A DNA stretch of 22,269 nt. Origin: Hofstenia miamia. Lineage: Eukaryota; Xenacoelomorpha; Acoela. The position numbers and the translations under genes are program-made. How positions within the stretch are numbered: position 1 is the stretch's first letter; every line of letters begins with the position of its first letter. The notes below the pieces were generated by a model that did no database searches, was not told the origin of the DNA, and saw nothing but the letters and a program-made list of their open reading frames with translations. Shown one piece after another: positions 10,481 to 19,428 of this stretch. The stretch lies in NCBI GenBank assembly GCA_004352715.1, contig SCFE01000022.1, positions 596,977-619,245 of the forward strand, in the 5' to 3' direction.

Positions 10481-11088
10481 ATTATTATGAATGATTGTAA
10501 TGTATTTTTGATAGATGTTCCATTTTGAGAACACAAAAAACTCTATTTTACTTTGCCTTTATATTCCGCAAACATTAAATTTGTGAAATATTGGTACCTT
10601 GTATATCTTCAAATTAGCCACTTCCACTTTTTCAACAGAATTTAATTTAAAAACTATAATGAACGGTAAGGACGTTTAGTAGGACATGTATATTTTTAAG
10701 AAATTTTTGTAAAATATGGCAAGAACCTTTAAAATCCGTAATTGAGATTTCAAAATGATATTGCTAAAGAGAAAAACAAACAGAAAATATTGACTGTTTT
10801 ATATATGCATTAGATTACTTTCTTGGTTTACATCTTAACACTTAGCAGCTTGAAAAAAATTGTTTCGTTTCTGTATTTTGGGTTCATTTTTTCCACGCAG
10901 TGATTTTTGAGGAATGAGCTAAAATTGTGTCCTAAACTAAGGCATACATGTAGAATCTGGCCTTCCCTTGCCCTGGAGATCAAAACCCGACATGCTTCTT
11001 GCAAGTGTAATTTATCCCTTTTCTCAGCCAATCAGATTTAAGAAAGTGTGCCCGTTTCTCTGAGCTAATTAGAACTGCGTATGTATGT

Positions 11089-12214
11089 TTAGCAATTGAT
11101 ACATAGTACACGTACATGAGCTTGGCATTTACCGCAAGCATTTCTACTGCATTTATGACATTCATCTGCAGCTTTATTTCACTTTGCTTTAGGTCCAGAA
11201 CAAAGATCACATGCCTTGTGCTTTGAAGGATTATCAGCTTTAGGGCCAGGTTGAGCTTTGAAGGTTGATGCTGCACATTCGCGATCGGCTTTGTACTGAG
11301 GAACGAATTACTCACCAAGCTTGATAAGGAACTTTCAGTGGTAACATTCCTTCCTGTTCCATTCAAATTACCTGTAGATTCAAGACAACCTTTTTGCCAA
11401 GATTTCTTTCCACGGGAGCACCTGGATTTTGTCTACCAAGATAGCGCTCCATCGCTAGGATATGCAGCTCTTTGCTGTTGACGCAAATCGAGAACTTATA
11501 AAGCTGCACCGATTTTTACAGTTAAGCAACTGCTCGTAAACAGTCACATACTCACTAGGTTTATAGTACTTACACAGCTGATCTTAAAACAAAACATAAA
11601 GATCTCTTATAGAAGCAAACTTATCGACTGATTGCCTGAGTTGTCTCGTTGTCCGATCATCGAAATGGAGCAGTCTTTGAATAGTCTTGAAGCGAGACAG
11701 CTTCACTGAGTTAAAGAAAATTGGCCGGCCATATTTGTGATGAAACACCATAGTTATATCTTCACCTTTCGACTGACTTGAAAACCACCAAATACTTGAT
11801 TGCCTTCTTCAACTGTGTGCTTCAATAATAAGCGTGACATTCCCTCAGTAAAGAAAAACCTAAATGAGTCCAAACACATCGACACATGCTGTCTTGCATA
11901 CACTGTTGGCTGACGTCAGCATATTACATGCAATGGATAGGGACGTGAGCTTCATTTGTCGAATTTGTTCTTTGATATTAGCTCTGTGTCATTGCGAGCA
12001 GACGTTGCCGTAGTTACAGCTCATTTTCTGATGAGCTAGATTCAGACATATCACTTTAGCGTATGCCTTCATTGTCACTACCATCAGTGTCCCTACCACT
12101 ATCTTCATGATTTTTGCGTCCAGTTCTCCCATAAGCATCACTATCTTCTTCTTGCTGCCACTGTTCAATCAGCTCCATTGCTCTCTTACATGATACTCTT
12201 TCTCTAAGAACCAT
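11089..12214 (-). pseudogene. piggyBac (DDE_Tnp_1_7) transposase relic
   Basis: A candidate start at 12214 opens an acidic Ser/Asp/Glu-rich N-terminus, as in piggyBac transposases. Recognisable blocks follow in family order: GRPIFFNSVKLSRFKTIQ then LLHFDDRTTR and SVDKFASIRDLY; CKYYKPSEYVTVYEQLL; YLGRQNPGAPVERN; GTGRNVTTES; and a cysteine-rich tail (CDLCSGP, CHKCSRNACGKC) ending CINC and a stop at 11089. Frames shift several times, with in-frame stops (for example after VLF and GPKAK). The first catalytic Asp (normally DEQ) is Tyr at 11538-11536, the second (normally TDNFF) reads Glu, and the stretch that should carry the third is deleted. It therefore cannot be a working transposase. The identification rests on about five independent motif blocks in the right order. 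Confidence 0.88.
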
Positions 12215-12226
12215 TGTATCCAGGAT

Positions 12227-12306
12227 AAAATCACAAGGGAAATGCTAGATTTCACAGGCAGAAATGCCAGATTATGTGCTAAAATCACAACAGAAATGCT
12301 AGATTT
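12227..12306. repeat. Short imperfect tandem repeat inside the piggyBac relic
   Basis: A 26-base unit at 12227-12252 recurs at 12281-12306 with 24 of 26 matches. A shorter third copy of the core GAAATGCYAGATT lies between them at 12261-12273. It sits just upstream of the relic transposase start, in what would be its 5' untranslated or subterminal region. Confidence 0.8.
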
Positions 12307-13475
12307 TTATTATTTACTTCATTAATTAAGATTATATTATTTATAATAATAATTAATTATATTATATAAATATAATACTATATGTGGTCAATTTAAACAC
12401 GAACATCTGGAAAATTATGAAAGGGAGAGATTTTAAAAATCCTGGCAATTGCGAAATTATTATACCACCATTATGTAACCTTCAAAAAAACATGAAAAGT
12501 AAAAAATAACGGGCAACAGCATTTGGCGCATTGGACGTAATAAAGGAAATATTTTAAAAATGGTCAAATTGACCTCGAATATCCGCAGGGTGTTAAGCGT
12601 GTAGGTACATGAAATTCTTTGTTGTCTTAATATTGCCATGTAAAATTCCTTTAGCATTAAACTAGTTTTTTTTCAAATTATTTATGTCAATGATAATTTA
12701 TGCATGCATAGACGTAAAATGTTAGTATATATAGTAGTTACATTGCATGCAAAATTATGTGGAGGGATTCAGTGGAAACTACAATTTTTTCAAATTTTGT
12801 ATGAGAATAGTAGATAAATATCTTGAATCGTGGATTTCTTTAATAAATTTAAAGGAATTCTGAATCCTCGTTTTATTTCATTGTAAACTAATTTAGATTG
12901 AGCGTTCAAAACAATGTTTGAGTGTATTTATTCTTCAGTAGATTTGAATCAGTTTAACTGTGATATTAATTTCATCCTATTACATATATCTATATATTTT
13001 ACAATACCAGATATCATATATAATTGAGGTAGGCGTTTCAATTAGCAATCTTCCAAGAGCAAAAACTTCTGCATGCATACATGTTGAAAATTTCCAGAAT
13101 CAAACAATGTATTATATATTAATTCGATTATTAATTATTGTGGTTGCCTTTGCAGGAATTCATTATGTTTAACAAAAAAACGCAATAAGTTAGGAATTTT
13201 TTGCACAAAATGATGCAGTAAGAAGAATTTAATAGAAAATTATGGTTAGATTTTAGGGAAATGGTGGCGATATACAATGTTTCCTAAACATAAATATAGG
13301 CAATGTTTCTCTAAGTGGACTCGGTTTGGCAGTTGTAATGTAACCACCAGTTGAAAACATTGATTTTGGATTGATTTGAGATTGTATTCGTTTGCTAAAT
13401 ACAAAATTATGTGCCACAATTGAGAAATTAAACAAATATTTGGTTCTTTGAAAAACAAGATTTGTAAATATTTTT

Positions 13476-13512
13476 ACCGTGAAATATAAACTTTAAAGTT
13501 GCATTTCACGGT
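13476..13512. repeat. 37-base near-perfect palindrome
   Basis: Outer arms ACCGTGAAAT (13476-13485) and ATTTCACGGT (13503-13512) are exact inverted repeats. Nested at the centre is a second palindrome, ACTTTAAAGT (13490-13499), offset by half a base. Such a hairpin could be a foldback element tip or a recombination footprint. No gene is adjacent. Confidence 0.7.
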
Positions 13513-14140
13513 CTTCTAAATTGCTTATATACATAAAGATTCGGCATTAGAAAAATACGGAAAAATACCAAAAAGAAATGAAGACATATAAATAACAAAT
13601 ATTGTTCACGATACACCGTATTATACATATTTAAATCTTTATTGACATTTTTCTTGTATTTATATGTTTGAAAAAAGTAAGAAAATTAATTGCGTCAGTA
13701 TATTTTGTGTTATAGCAGTATATATTCAGGTAGAAGAAAGAGCAATTAGAACATAGTAATAAAAATTGAAAGATTTTAGCGAAGTTTGCAAAATTATAAT
13801 ACTATAGCCTTAAGGCGCTTCAAGAATTTTCGTTTTAATATATAAAGGATAAATCTACTAATTGATTTAATAAAACATTTATAATTATATATATTAAAAT
13901 ATGAATGCGTTTCTATTTTGCAATGTTCGGATCACAGCTGGGCATGGGTCAATGGGTCAGATGGTTAGGAATTTATTAACTATCATATTGATCATGACCC
14001 ACGAATATCATAACTAATGTTACGATATTGATTTTTCTTTGTGTTCATTAAAATCCTACATTTCAGTTTCATTTGATCAATCTGTCTATTTGGTAGATTG
14101 GGTTGATTATTGATTTTTTAAGCATTCCTTTTTTAAGTAT

Positions 14141-14154
14141 CTGTCATATGACAG
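14141..14154. repeat. 14-bp perfect palindrome
   Basis: CTGTCATATGACAG reads the same on both strands. The following CCCTA makes GACAGCCCTA, which resembles some hAT-type ends, but I found no matching partner end or target duplication. Confidence 0.6.
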
Positions 14155-15025
14155 CCCTAATTGACACTGGATTGAACTAATTGTTTTATTTTACTTATAG
14201 TTTAATATGATCCAGTTTCAATTTCCTTATGCTTTTATCAAATGTATAAAATATAAAACGAAATTAAAATTCGAGTACTGCAGTTGGACATTCAATTGAT
14301 GTTTCTGCAATTGCATTATATTAAAGATTTTAACATGGCTACTTGGGAAGGTGAAACTGTAAAAACATGAAAATGTTTTAAATTATTTGTGTATTTCTGG
14401 TAATATCCTATGGAAATGTCACGAATTTAAACTTTAAAGTCATTTTTATTTCTTGTAAGATCTAAGCTAGTTCTTATAACCATAATCAAAGTGTCTTTAG
14501 AATTAGAAAACTATTAAATTTGTTTCTTTGAAGTATAAATTTAGCACAGTTTCATCGCTAATTAAAATAAAATTGAAGGAATGTCCATTAAAAATGAAAT
14601 TTTAAGAATTGTGTTTTCAGCTTTTCGTCTGCGATGCAAGATGAATCAAACCATGTGCTCCCTGGTAACTTTAGCGAATCAAATTAAACAGTTTTCTAAT
14701 TTCATGGCAATTAAGAATACTTATAAGAATTTGCAAGAATCTTAATGTTTAAGTTGATAAGTTCAAGAATTTCGATCTGGAAAACAGGATTTTTTGATTT
14801 TGAATTTTCTTAGGGCAAATGTCATAAATGCCTTTTGACCTGTCACCTGTTTTGAGAACTTGCACAAACTTTTTGCATACACGGTTTTTGAAAAGTTTTT
14901 TTAAATTATTAAAATTTCATAAGTGTTCTAGTTATTCACTCAATTACTTTCGAGATTTGACGACAGACTTGTCAACGAGCCGATATTTCCTAGCTTGGCT
15001 CGGCTCTTTTAAATTTTGTGTAAGT

Positions 15026-15196
15026 TCGGCTCGGCTCGGCTCNNNNNNNNNNNNNNNNNNNNNNNNNNNNNNNNNNNNNNNNNNNNNNNNNNNNNNNNNN
15101 NNNNNNNNNNNNNNNNNNNNNNNNNNNNNNNNNNNNNNNNNNNNNNNNNNNNNNNNNNNNNNNNNNNNNNTCGGCTCGGCTCGGCTCGGCTCGGCT
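15026..15196. repeat. (TCGGC)n pentanucleotide array with assembly gap
   Basis: Perfect TCGGC units at 15026-15042 and 15171-15196 surround 128 N (15043-15170). The gap is best read as unresolved or masked repeat. The array lies inside the hAT-like MITE and is far more GC-rich than its surroundings. Confidence 0.9.
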
Positions 15197-15439
15197 GGCC
15201 ACATAAAATCTTTGAATGAGACTCGTTTTAGCTCAGTATTTTTTTAAAAATATTGTGCTCAAAGAATTTTTACGTAGCTCTTCCTATTATTTAATAAATA
15301 TTTCTTAAATAAGATTATAGGAAAGGCATACTGACTGCAAAAAATATGAAAAATCTCCATAATCAAATTAACAAGCAAAACTTGCTTTGCTTAAAATAGA
15401 ATTATTTTGGGCTCGTTGTATATCAAATACTGGGCTCAA

Positions 15440-15469
15440 GCTCGGCTCGGCTCGGCTCGGCTCGGCTCG
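15440..15469. repeat. Second (CGGCT)n array
   Basis: Five to six CGGCT units in the same orientation as the first array. It runs directly into the right terminal repeat of the hAT-like MITE. Confidence 0.9.
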
Positions 15470-15489
15470 TTGACAAGTGTGTTTGACGA

Positions 15490-16553
15490 CTACCAATTCG
15501 TAGTACTCTCTCATTACAGGAATATATGTTTATCATTGTATGACCTTGTTAAATACTGGAGGCCAATTAACACTTGATTAGTTCCTAAAAGGCGAACTTC
15601 AAATAGTTTTGTCATTTCGCATTGAGAAATGAAGTTTCATAGGAATTTTCTATCCATGTCGCCCTCGATTCGTTAGTTAAACAAGTCAGATGGTAGTCGA
15701 TTTATCTAATACAAACGTAACAGTTTGTAGTTTCAAATCATGCATCAAAGGCTGAAAGGCTCATTGGCGCACAGTCGGGAAACAATTGAATTAAAAACAC
15801 ATGTCTGAAATTATTCTATCTTAATAAAACTATCAAAACAGCTAAGGAACACAGAATAAATGGCGGAGAGGGCCCGTTTCTAATAATAATAACGATTATA
15901 AATATTTAATAACAGACATATCTTAAGAAAGATCTCAATTTACTTAATGTTTACAATTATTTTATTATTATGTTTTGGATAAATGAAAAGCCAAAATTAA
16001 TACTAAAAAATGAATTTGAAACTTAGAACACTGTAATTCCCAAACTTCTGTTACTTCCAATTGTTTGATCTTAATTATAATTCATTGCAAATGTTGATAT
16101 CATTTATGAAACTTTACAAACGTTAAAATGCAAAAATTTTCGATAAATTTTTGAAATACTTGGATGAAATTTTTTTAAAGGATTTCGAAATCATCCTCAG
16201 TATGAACTGAGAAATGAAATTGTATAAAAAATTGCTTTTGCGCCTTACAATTTTCTATATCTTTACAGAACTTAAATTTTTGTTATAATAAATAATACTT
16301 GAAAAATTACTTTGCTTCAGAAAGTCGTAGTCTTGGACTTAAATCTATTAAAATTTACACAAATCTATTGCTTGAAACAAATTTTTTAAATTTTTATCAA
16401 ATTTATCATTATTTTTATTATTAATTCAGAAACTATTCAGATGAAATAACGGAAAATTTAGTTAAAAATGTTGCGTTCGGTTACATTTTTACTTTAATTT
16501 CCGGTTCTCTCGTGTTCGAATACACTAATGCACAAATTAATCAATTAATATAC
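15490..16553. other. AT-rich stretch with no gene seen
   Basis: No open frame, motif or recognised repeat. The part after about 15880 is very AT-rich. Confidence 0.5.
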
Positions 16554-16579
16554 AAAGTAGGAACGCTAATATTAACAAA

Positions 16580-16924
16580 TCACGACGATTTAAATTCACT
16601 GACGATCAAATAATTCAGAACCGGATAAACGCAAAGCAGAAACCCGACCGAGATAAATTGGAATAATTACCAAAGATCAAAGAAATGAATTAAGAACTTA
16701 CGAGCAAGTACTCAGAATTTAAGCAGTGTCAATTTTTTCAAAACTTAATTTCTTCTAAACAGAAGCAGAAATTTTTGAACCGTTTTCTTGGAGAATTGAA
16801 TCGATTTAATAGTGAATCTTCCGAAATTTATATTGATAACAAAAAATTACAGATAAAAAACATATTAAGTCATTTAAATCAGGCATTTAAAGAATTAGAC
16901 AATTTCAATTTTCTTAAATCCTAA
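16580..16924 (+). pseudogene. Unidentified decayed open frame, about 114 codons
   Basis: One plus-strand frame runs from SRRFKFTDDQIIQNRINAKQ to a final stop at 16922-16924, broken by only two internal stops. The last 75 codons are uninterrupted and rich in Gln, Lys, Asn and Phe, including KYSEFKQCQFF and LSHLNQAFKELDNF. That is longer than expected by chance at this AT content. I do not recognise the family. It lies about 100 bases upstream of the reverse transcriptase relic on the same strand, so it may be an upstream part of that element or a separate Gag-like relic. Confidence 0.35.
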
Positions 16925-17021
16925 GTCGAGTTTTTAATTTAGGTTACCTATCTTAATAGATTTTAAAATTATTGTGTTAAATTTAGATTTCAATAATATA
17001 TTTGGTGATCTTTTAAAGCAT

Positions 17022-17460
17022 AGTTGAATACGATTTGGGGAGATAATGAAAAAGTCAAATAACACTTTTCTATAAAAATGGAGATCCCCTCTTTGCGAAA
17101 AATTGTAGGTCAATCTAAATATAGCACTCTTTTATTAGACTAATGAAAAATTTCTGCAGATTCAAATCAATCAATACCTTGAGAAAATTTTATGATATCA
17201 ATATGGCGAACATCTATCATTTGCATTTAATCAATGTATAGTTGAAAACAAATTTCCGGAAATAATGAAAAAGTCAGACATATCACCTTTGTATAAAAAT
17301 CGAGATCCCCTCATTGCTAAAAATTATAGGCCAATCTCAATAACACACACTTTTAGTAAAATATTCAAAAAAAATATTACATATTCAAATCAACCAATAC
17401 CTTGCATCTGAGAATATCTTATCATCTAAACAATATGGTTTCCTTACTAAGCATAGAACA
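17022..17460 (+). repeat. Tandem duplication of the reverse transcriptase fingers segment
   Basis: Copy A starts near 17022 (ATAGTTGAA...ATAATGAAAAAGTCA) and copy B near 17238, a period of about 216 bases. Both encode the same protein segment (EIMKKS...DPL...NQYL...QYG) but have diverged clearly, copy B being better preserved. Confidence 0.75.
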
Positions 17461-17760
17461 ATTGATCCATTATTTTAATTACCGAGGAATATCCTGAGAT
17501 ATACTTGAAAATAAATCCAGTTGCATAGCCTTCTAAAGTTAAGCAAAGCCTTTAATTGAATGAATTACCGATTTTAAAAAGTGCATTTAAATTGCATATG
17601 AGTTTTTAGACTATAGAATATAGTGTTTATTAATGAATAATTTGAAACCTGATTATGAAAACTGATCGAGGAGTGCCTCAAGGCACAGTACTAAAGACAA
17701 TTTTAGGTGCAATATATGATATTGTAAAACATGTAAATCATTGTGAAATATGCCTCATGA
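17022..17760 (+). pseudogene. Jockey/CR1-like LINE reverse transcriptase relic (left part)
   Basis: Decayed reverse transcriptase of a non-LTR retrotransposon. The fingers region is readable: EIMKKSDISPLYKNRDPL, then AKNYRPISI, then after a frameshift INQYLASENILSSKQYGF. A degenerate motif A (LSKAFN in place of LSKAFD) lies at about 17530-17560. Motif B, GVPQGT, is intact at 17670-17687, with a decayed YDIVKHV after it. The fingers region is present twice in tandem, from about 17022 and again from about 17238. Frames shift and stops are frequent, so it is inactive. The motif order and the wording of YRPISI and GVPQGT place it with Jockey/CR1/L2-type LINEs. Confidence 0.82.
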
Positions 17761-17999
17761 ACACTAACTTTAGGTCCACGAAAAATTGAGAGTAATACTG
17801 AAAAAATGAAAATCACCACTCTATTCAAATTCTGTAAAAATTCTAAATTTTTGAACGTAGCATGATCATGTTACAAAATACAGAAAATGTATATGATATT
17901 GTTCTCGATAAATCAATTACAATTTCATGCAATTTCAAGTCTATTTAAGAATTAAAATGGCCAAGAATCTATGTATTTTTAATAATTACTTAAAATTGA
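17761..17999. other. AT-rich spacer between two LINE relics
   Basis: No motif recognised. It separates the plus-strand reverse transcriptase relic from the 3' end of the minus-strand R4-like LINE, and may hold that LINE's 3' untranslated end. Confidence 0.4.
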
Positions 18000-18682
18000 A
18001 ATTGGGATCCCTCTCAGGTCGGGGAGTCCGAGAGCTTTCCTCAGGACGCTAGCTTTTCCTAACAGTGCTGTCTTCTGTTCTACTTACCCTCCCCACGTTG
18101 GTATTTCCAACTCCTCCAAGTATCTCTTATGCTTCTTACTCACTGTTCTTATTGCTCCTACAACTACCAGGACTACTTTAACTTTCTTTAACTTCCACAG
18201 CCTTTCTATTTCCTCTGCCAACTCCCTCTACTTGTCTATCTTCTCTTTCTCCTTGCTTTCTACATTCCTGTCCTTTGCTACTGCTACGTCTATAACTGTT
18301 CCTAATCTTTTCTCTTTGTCTACTACTACTATGTCTGGCCTCCGTGCTTCTATCACTTTGCTCGTCTGTATGTTGAAGTCCCACAGTATCTTAACCTTCT
18401 CATTTTCTATGACGCCCTGTGGCTTGTGCTCATACCACTTGTCTCCTGCTTCTAACCCATGCTGCCTGCTCAAACTCCAGTGTACCATTCTTCCCACTTG
18501 TCATGCCTGAACTTATACTCATTCTGTGCCAATATCTCACACCCTGCTATCAGATGATCTACTGCCTCCGCCTCTTTTTTACATAGCCTACACTTATCAC
18601 TTACTTCCACTCTTCTGTCTATATGCTTCTTCACCCAGTTTGTTCTTATTGCTTGCTCCTGTGCTGCCATTATCAGTGCTTC
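18000..18682 (-). pseudogene. 3' end of R4/R2-like LINE: CCHC finger plus restriction-like endonuclease
   Basis: On the minus strand, reading from 18682, the protein passes through TEALIMAAQEQAIRTN, then a zinc finger C-X2-C-X8-H-X4-C (CRLC...H...C), then HDK. A single-base deletion near 18498 shifts the frame, after which it continues with GRMVHWSLSRQHGLE, WYEHKPQGV and LWDFNIQT. Next is RRPDIVVVDKEKRLGTVID, where P-D followed 14 residues later by D fits the PD-X12-14-D core of the restriction-like endonuclease of early-branching LINEs (R2, R4, NeSL, CRE). A stop at 18228-18226 and another before VEQKTALLGKAS interrupt the tail. The reverse transcriptase is missing, so the copy is 5'-truncated, exactly at a (TAA)n microsatellite. 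It is dead but relatively young, with three lesions in about 220 codons. The clade (R4 rather than R2 or NeSL) is inference. Confidence 0.87.
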
Positions 18683-18684
18683 TG

Positions 18685-18732
18685 TTATTACTATTATTAT
18701 GATTATTATTATGATTATTATTATTATTATCC

Positions 18733-18787
<55 letters not shown>

Positions 18788-18788
18788 C
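18685..18788. repeat. (TTA)n microsatellite, (TAA)n on minus
   Basis: About 104 bases of TTA with GATTATTA and CCTTATTA interruptions at the left. It abuts the 5'-truncated edge of the R4-like LINE. The tyrosine-rich open frame across it is spurious. Confidence 0.95.
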
Positions 18789-18793
18789 TACAT

Positions 18794-19360
18794 CATATTT
18801 ACTATGTATGTTAATGATATTTCAAAAAATGTCACTTGTGATCTATCTTAATATGCTCACGATACCTGTCTCTTATGCAGACATAATAGTTTAAAAACTG
18901 CTACAAATAACATGCAAAAAATATTAGTAATATTATGCTTTATTTCTTACTAAATTAATTAACAATGAACATTCAAAATACCCAATTAATCATATTTGCA
19001 CCAAATGAACATAAAGAACTGTCCAAAAACATTTCATTAAAAATTGATAATAAAGATAAAGCAATTAAACAATCCCAAGTAGTAACATATCTTGGTGGTG
19101 TAGATAGATTCTGATCTAACATTTCAGCAATTCATTAAAACAAAATTAGAAGTATGGCAGCAGGTATCCAATATCTAAGAGAAATGCGATCAAAGCAAGC
19201 AGTTTCTCTTTGCATTTGTAATCAGCCACTTCATGTATGCATGTAATCTGTTGAATGGATTAAATATACAATAGCAAGGAAGAATTAATAGCCTATTAAA
19301 CTCTTATGGCAAAGCAGGATTACATTAAGTGTATAGATTTGTGTATGTAAATATGTTTTT
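18794..19360 (+). pseudogene. Jockey/CR1-like LINE reverse transcriptase relic (right part)
   Basis: Starts with IFTMYVNDISKNVTCDL, the segment that follows motif B in Jockey/CR1-type reverse transcriptases. The catalytic box appears at 18852-18863 as YAHD, that is YADD with the first Asp lost. It continues in shifting frames through LCRHNSLKTATNNMQK, QLIIFAPNEHKELSKN, VVTYLGV and FVISHFMYACNLLNGL, all consistent with the palm/thumb part of the same family. It resumes roughly where the left part (17022-17760) stops, but the two overlap by the YxxDISKNV segment, so they may be two copies rather than one split copy. Confidence 0.78.
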
Positions 19361-19394
19361 ATTTGCTTAACGGCTTTTAAATGCTTATGAACCT

Positions 19395-19428
<34 letters not shown>

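Larger units (their letters stand above)
10835..12596 (-). mobile_element. Degenerate piggyBac element, about 1.76 kb
   Basis: The transposase relic at 11089-12214 is bracketed by TTAACAC at 10835-10841 and by GTGTTAA at 12590-12596. After the shared TTAACAC the ends align only loosely (TTAGCAG against CCTGCGG). A palindrome, GGTCAA-A-TTGACC (12562-12574), lies 18 bases inside the right TTAA, mirroring the nearby MITE at 10257-10480. Autonomous piggyBac elements are usually longer than 2 kb, which fits the internal deletions seen in the coding relic. The left boundary is less secure than the right. Confidence 0.55.
12597..14963. other. AT-rich stretch with palindromes, no supported gene
   Basis: No gene recognised. 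Two overlapping minus-strand frames at 13246-13458 stay open together, with no family motif in either. An 8-bp TSD lies at the right edge (14956-14963) and belongs to the adjacent hAT-like MITE. Palindromes within are listed separately. Confidence 0.45.
14964..15481. mobile_element. hAT-like MITE with perfect 8-bp TSD and CGGCT arrays
   Basis: The left terminal repeat is CAGACTTGTCAACGAGCCGA (14964-14983). The inverted right end (15481-15462) matches at 19 of 20 positions, differing only at base 3. Both sides are flanked by the identical 8-mer TTTGACGA (14956-14963 and 15482-15489). An 8-bp target duplication with ends starting CA is characteristic of the hAT superfamily. The 518-base interval includes 128 N, so true length is unknown. 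There is no real coding capacity: the open frames across it are translations of the pentamer repeat. The inner edge of the terminal repeat (GAGCCGA) is one unit of the CGGCT array that fills the element, suggesting the arrays grew from subterminal sequence. Confidence 0.85.

Noticed and set aside
13246-13458. Two overlapping minus-strand frames of 60-70 codons
   Set aside because: Neither shows a family motif. One begins with TTG rather than ATG. They are within the range expected by chance.
13934-14160. A hAT element running from CAGCTGGGC to GACAGCCCTA
   Set aside because: The two ends do not form inverted repeats and the flanking 8-mers do not match.
14828-15247. Open frames on both strands with Gly-Ser-Ala-Arg-Leu or Ala-Glu-Pro-Ser-Arg repeats
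   Set aside because: They are translations of the CGGCT pentamer and N gap inside the hAT-like MITE; a pentamer repeat stays open in several frames by construction.
15567-16979. A TTAA element running from TTAACACTT to GTGTTAA
   Set aside because: Beyond TTAACAC the ends share nothing, and TTAACAC is not rare at this base composition.
18232-18510. Plus-strand 92-codon frame with Ser/Thr-rich translation
   Set aside because: It is the antisense of the restriction-like endonuclease reading frame, which carries recognisable motifs on the minus strand.
18623-18814. Tyrosine-rich open frame on the plus strand
   Set aside because: It is the translation of the TTA microsatellite.
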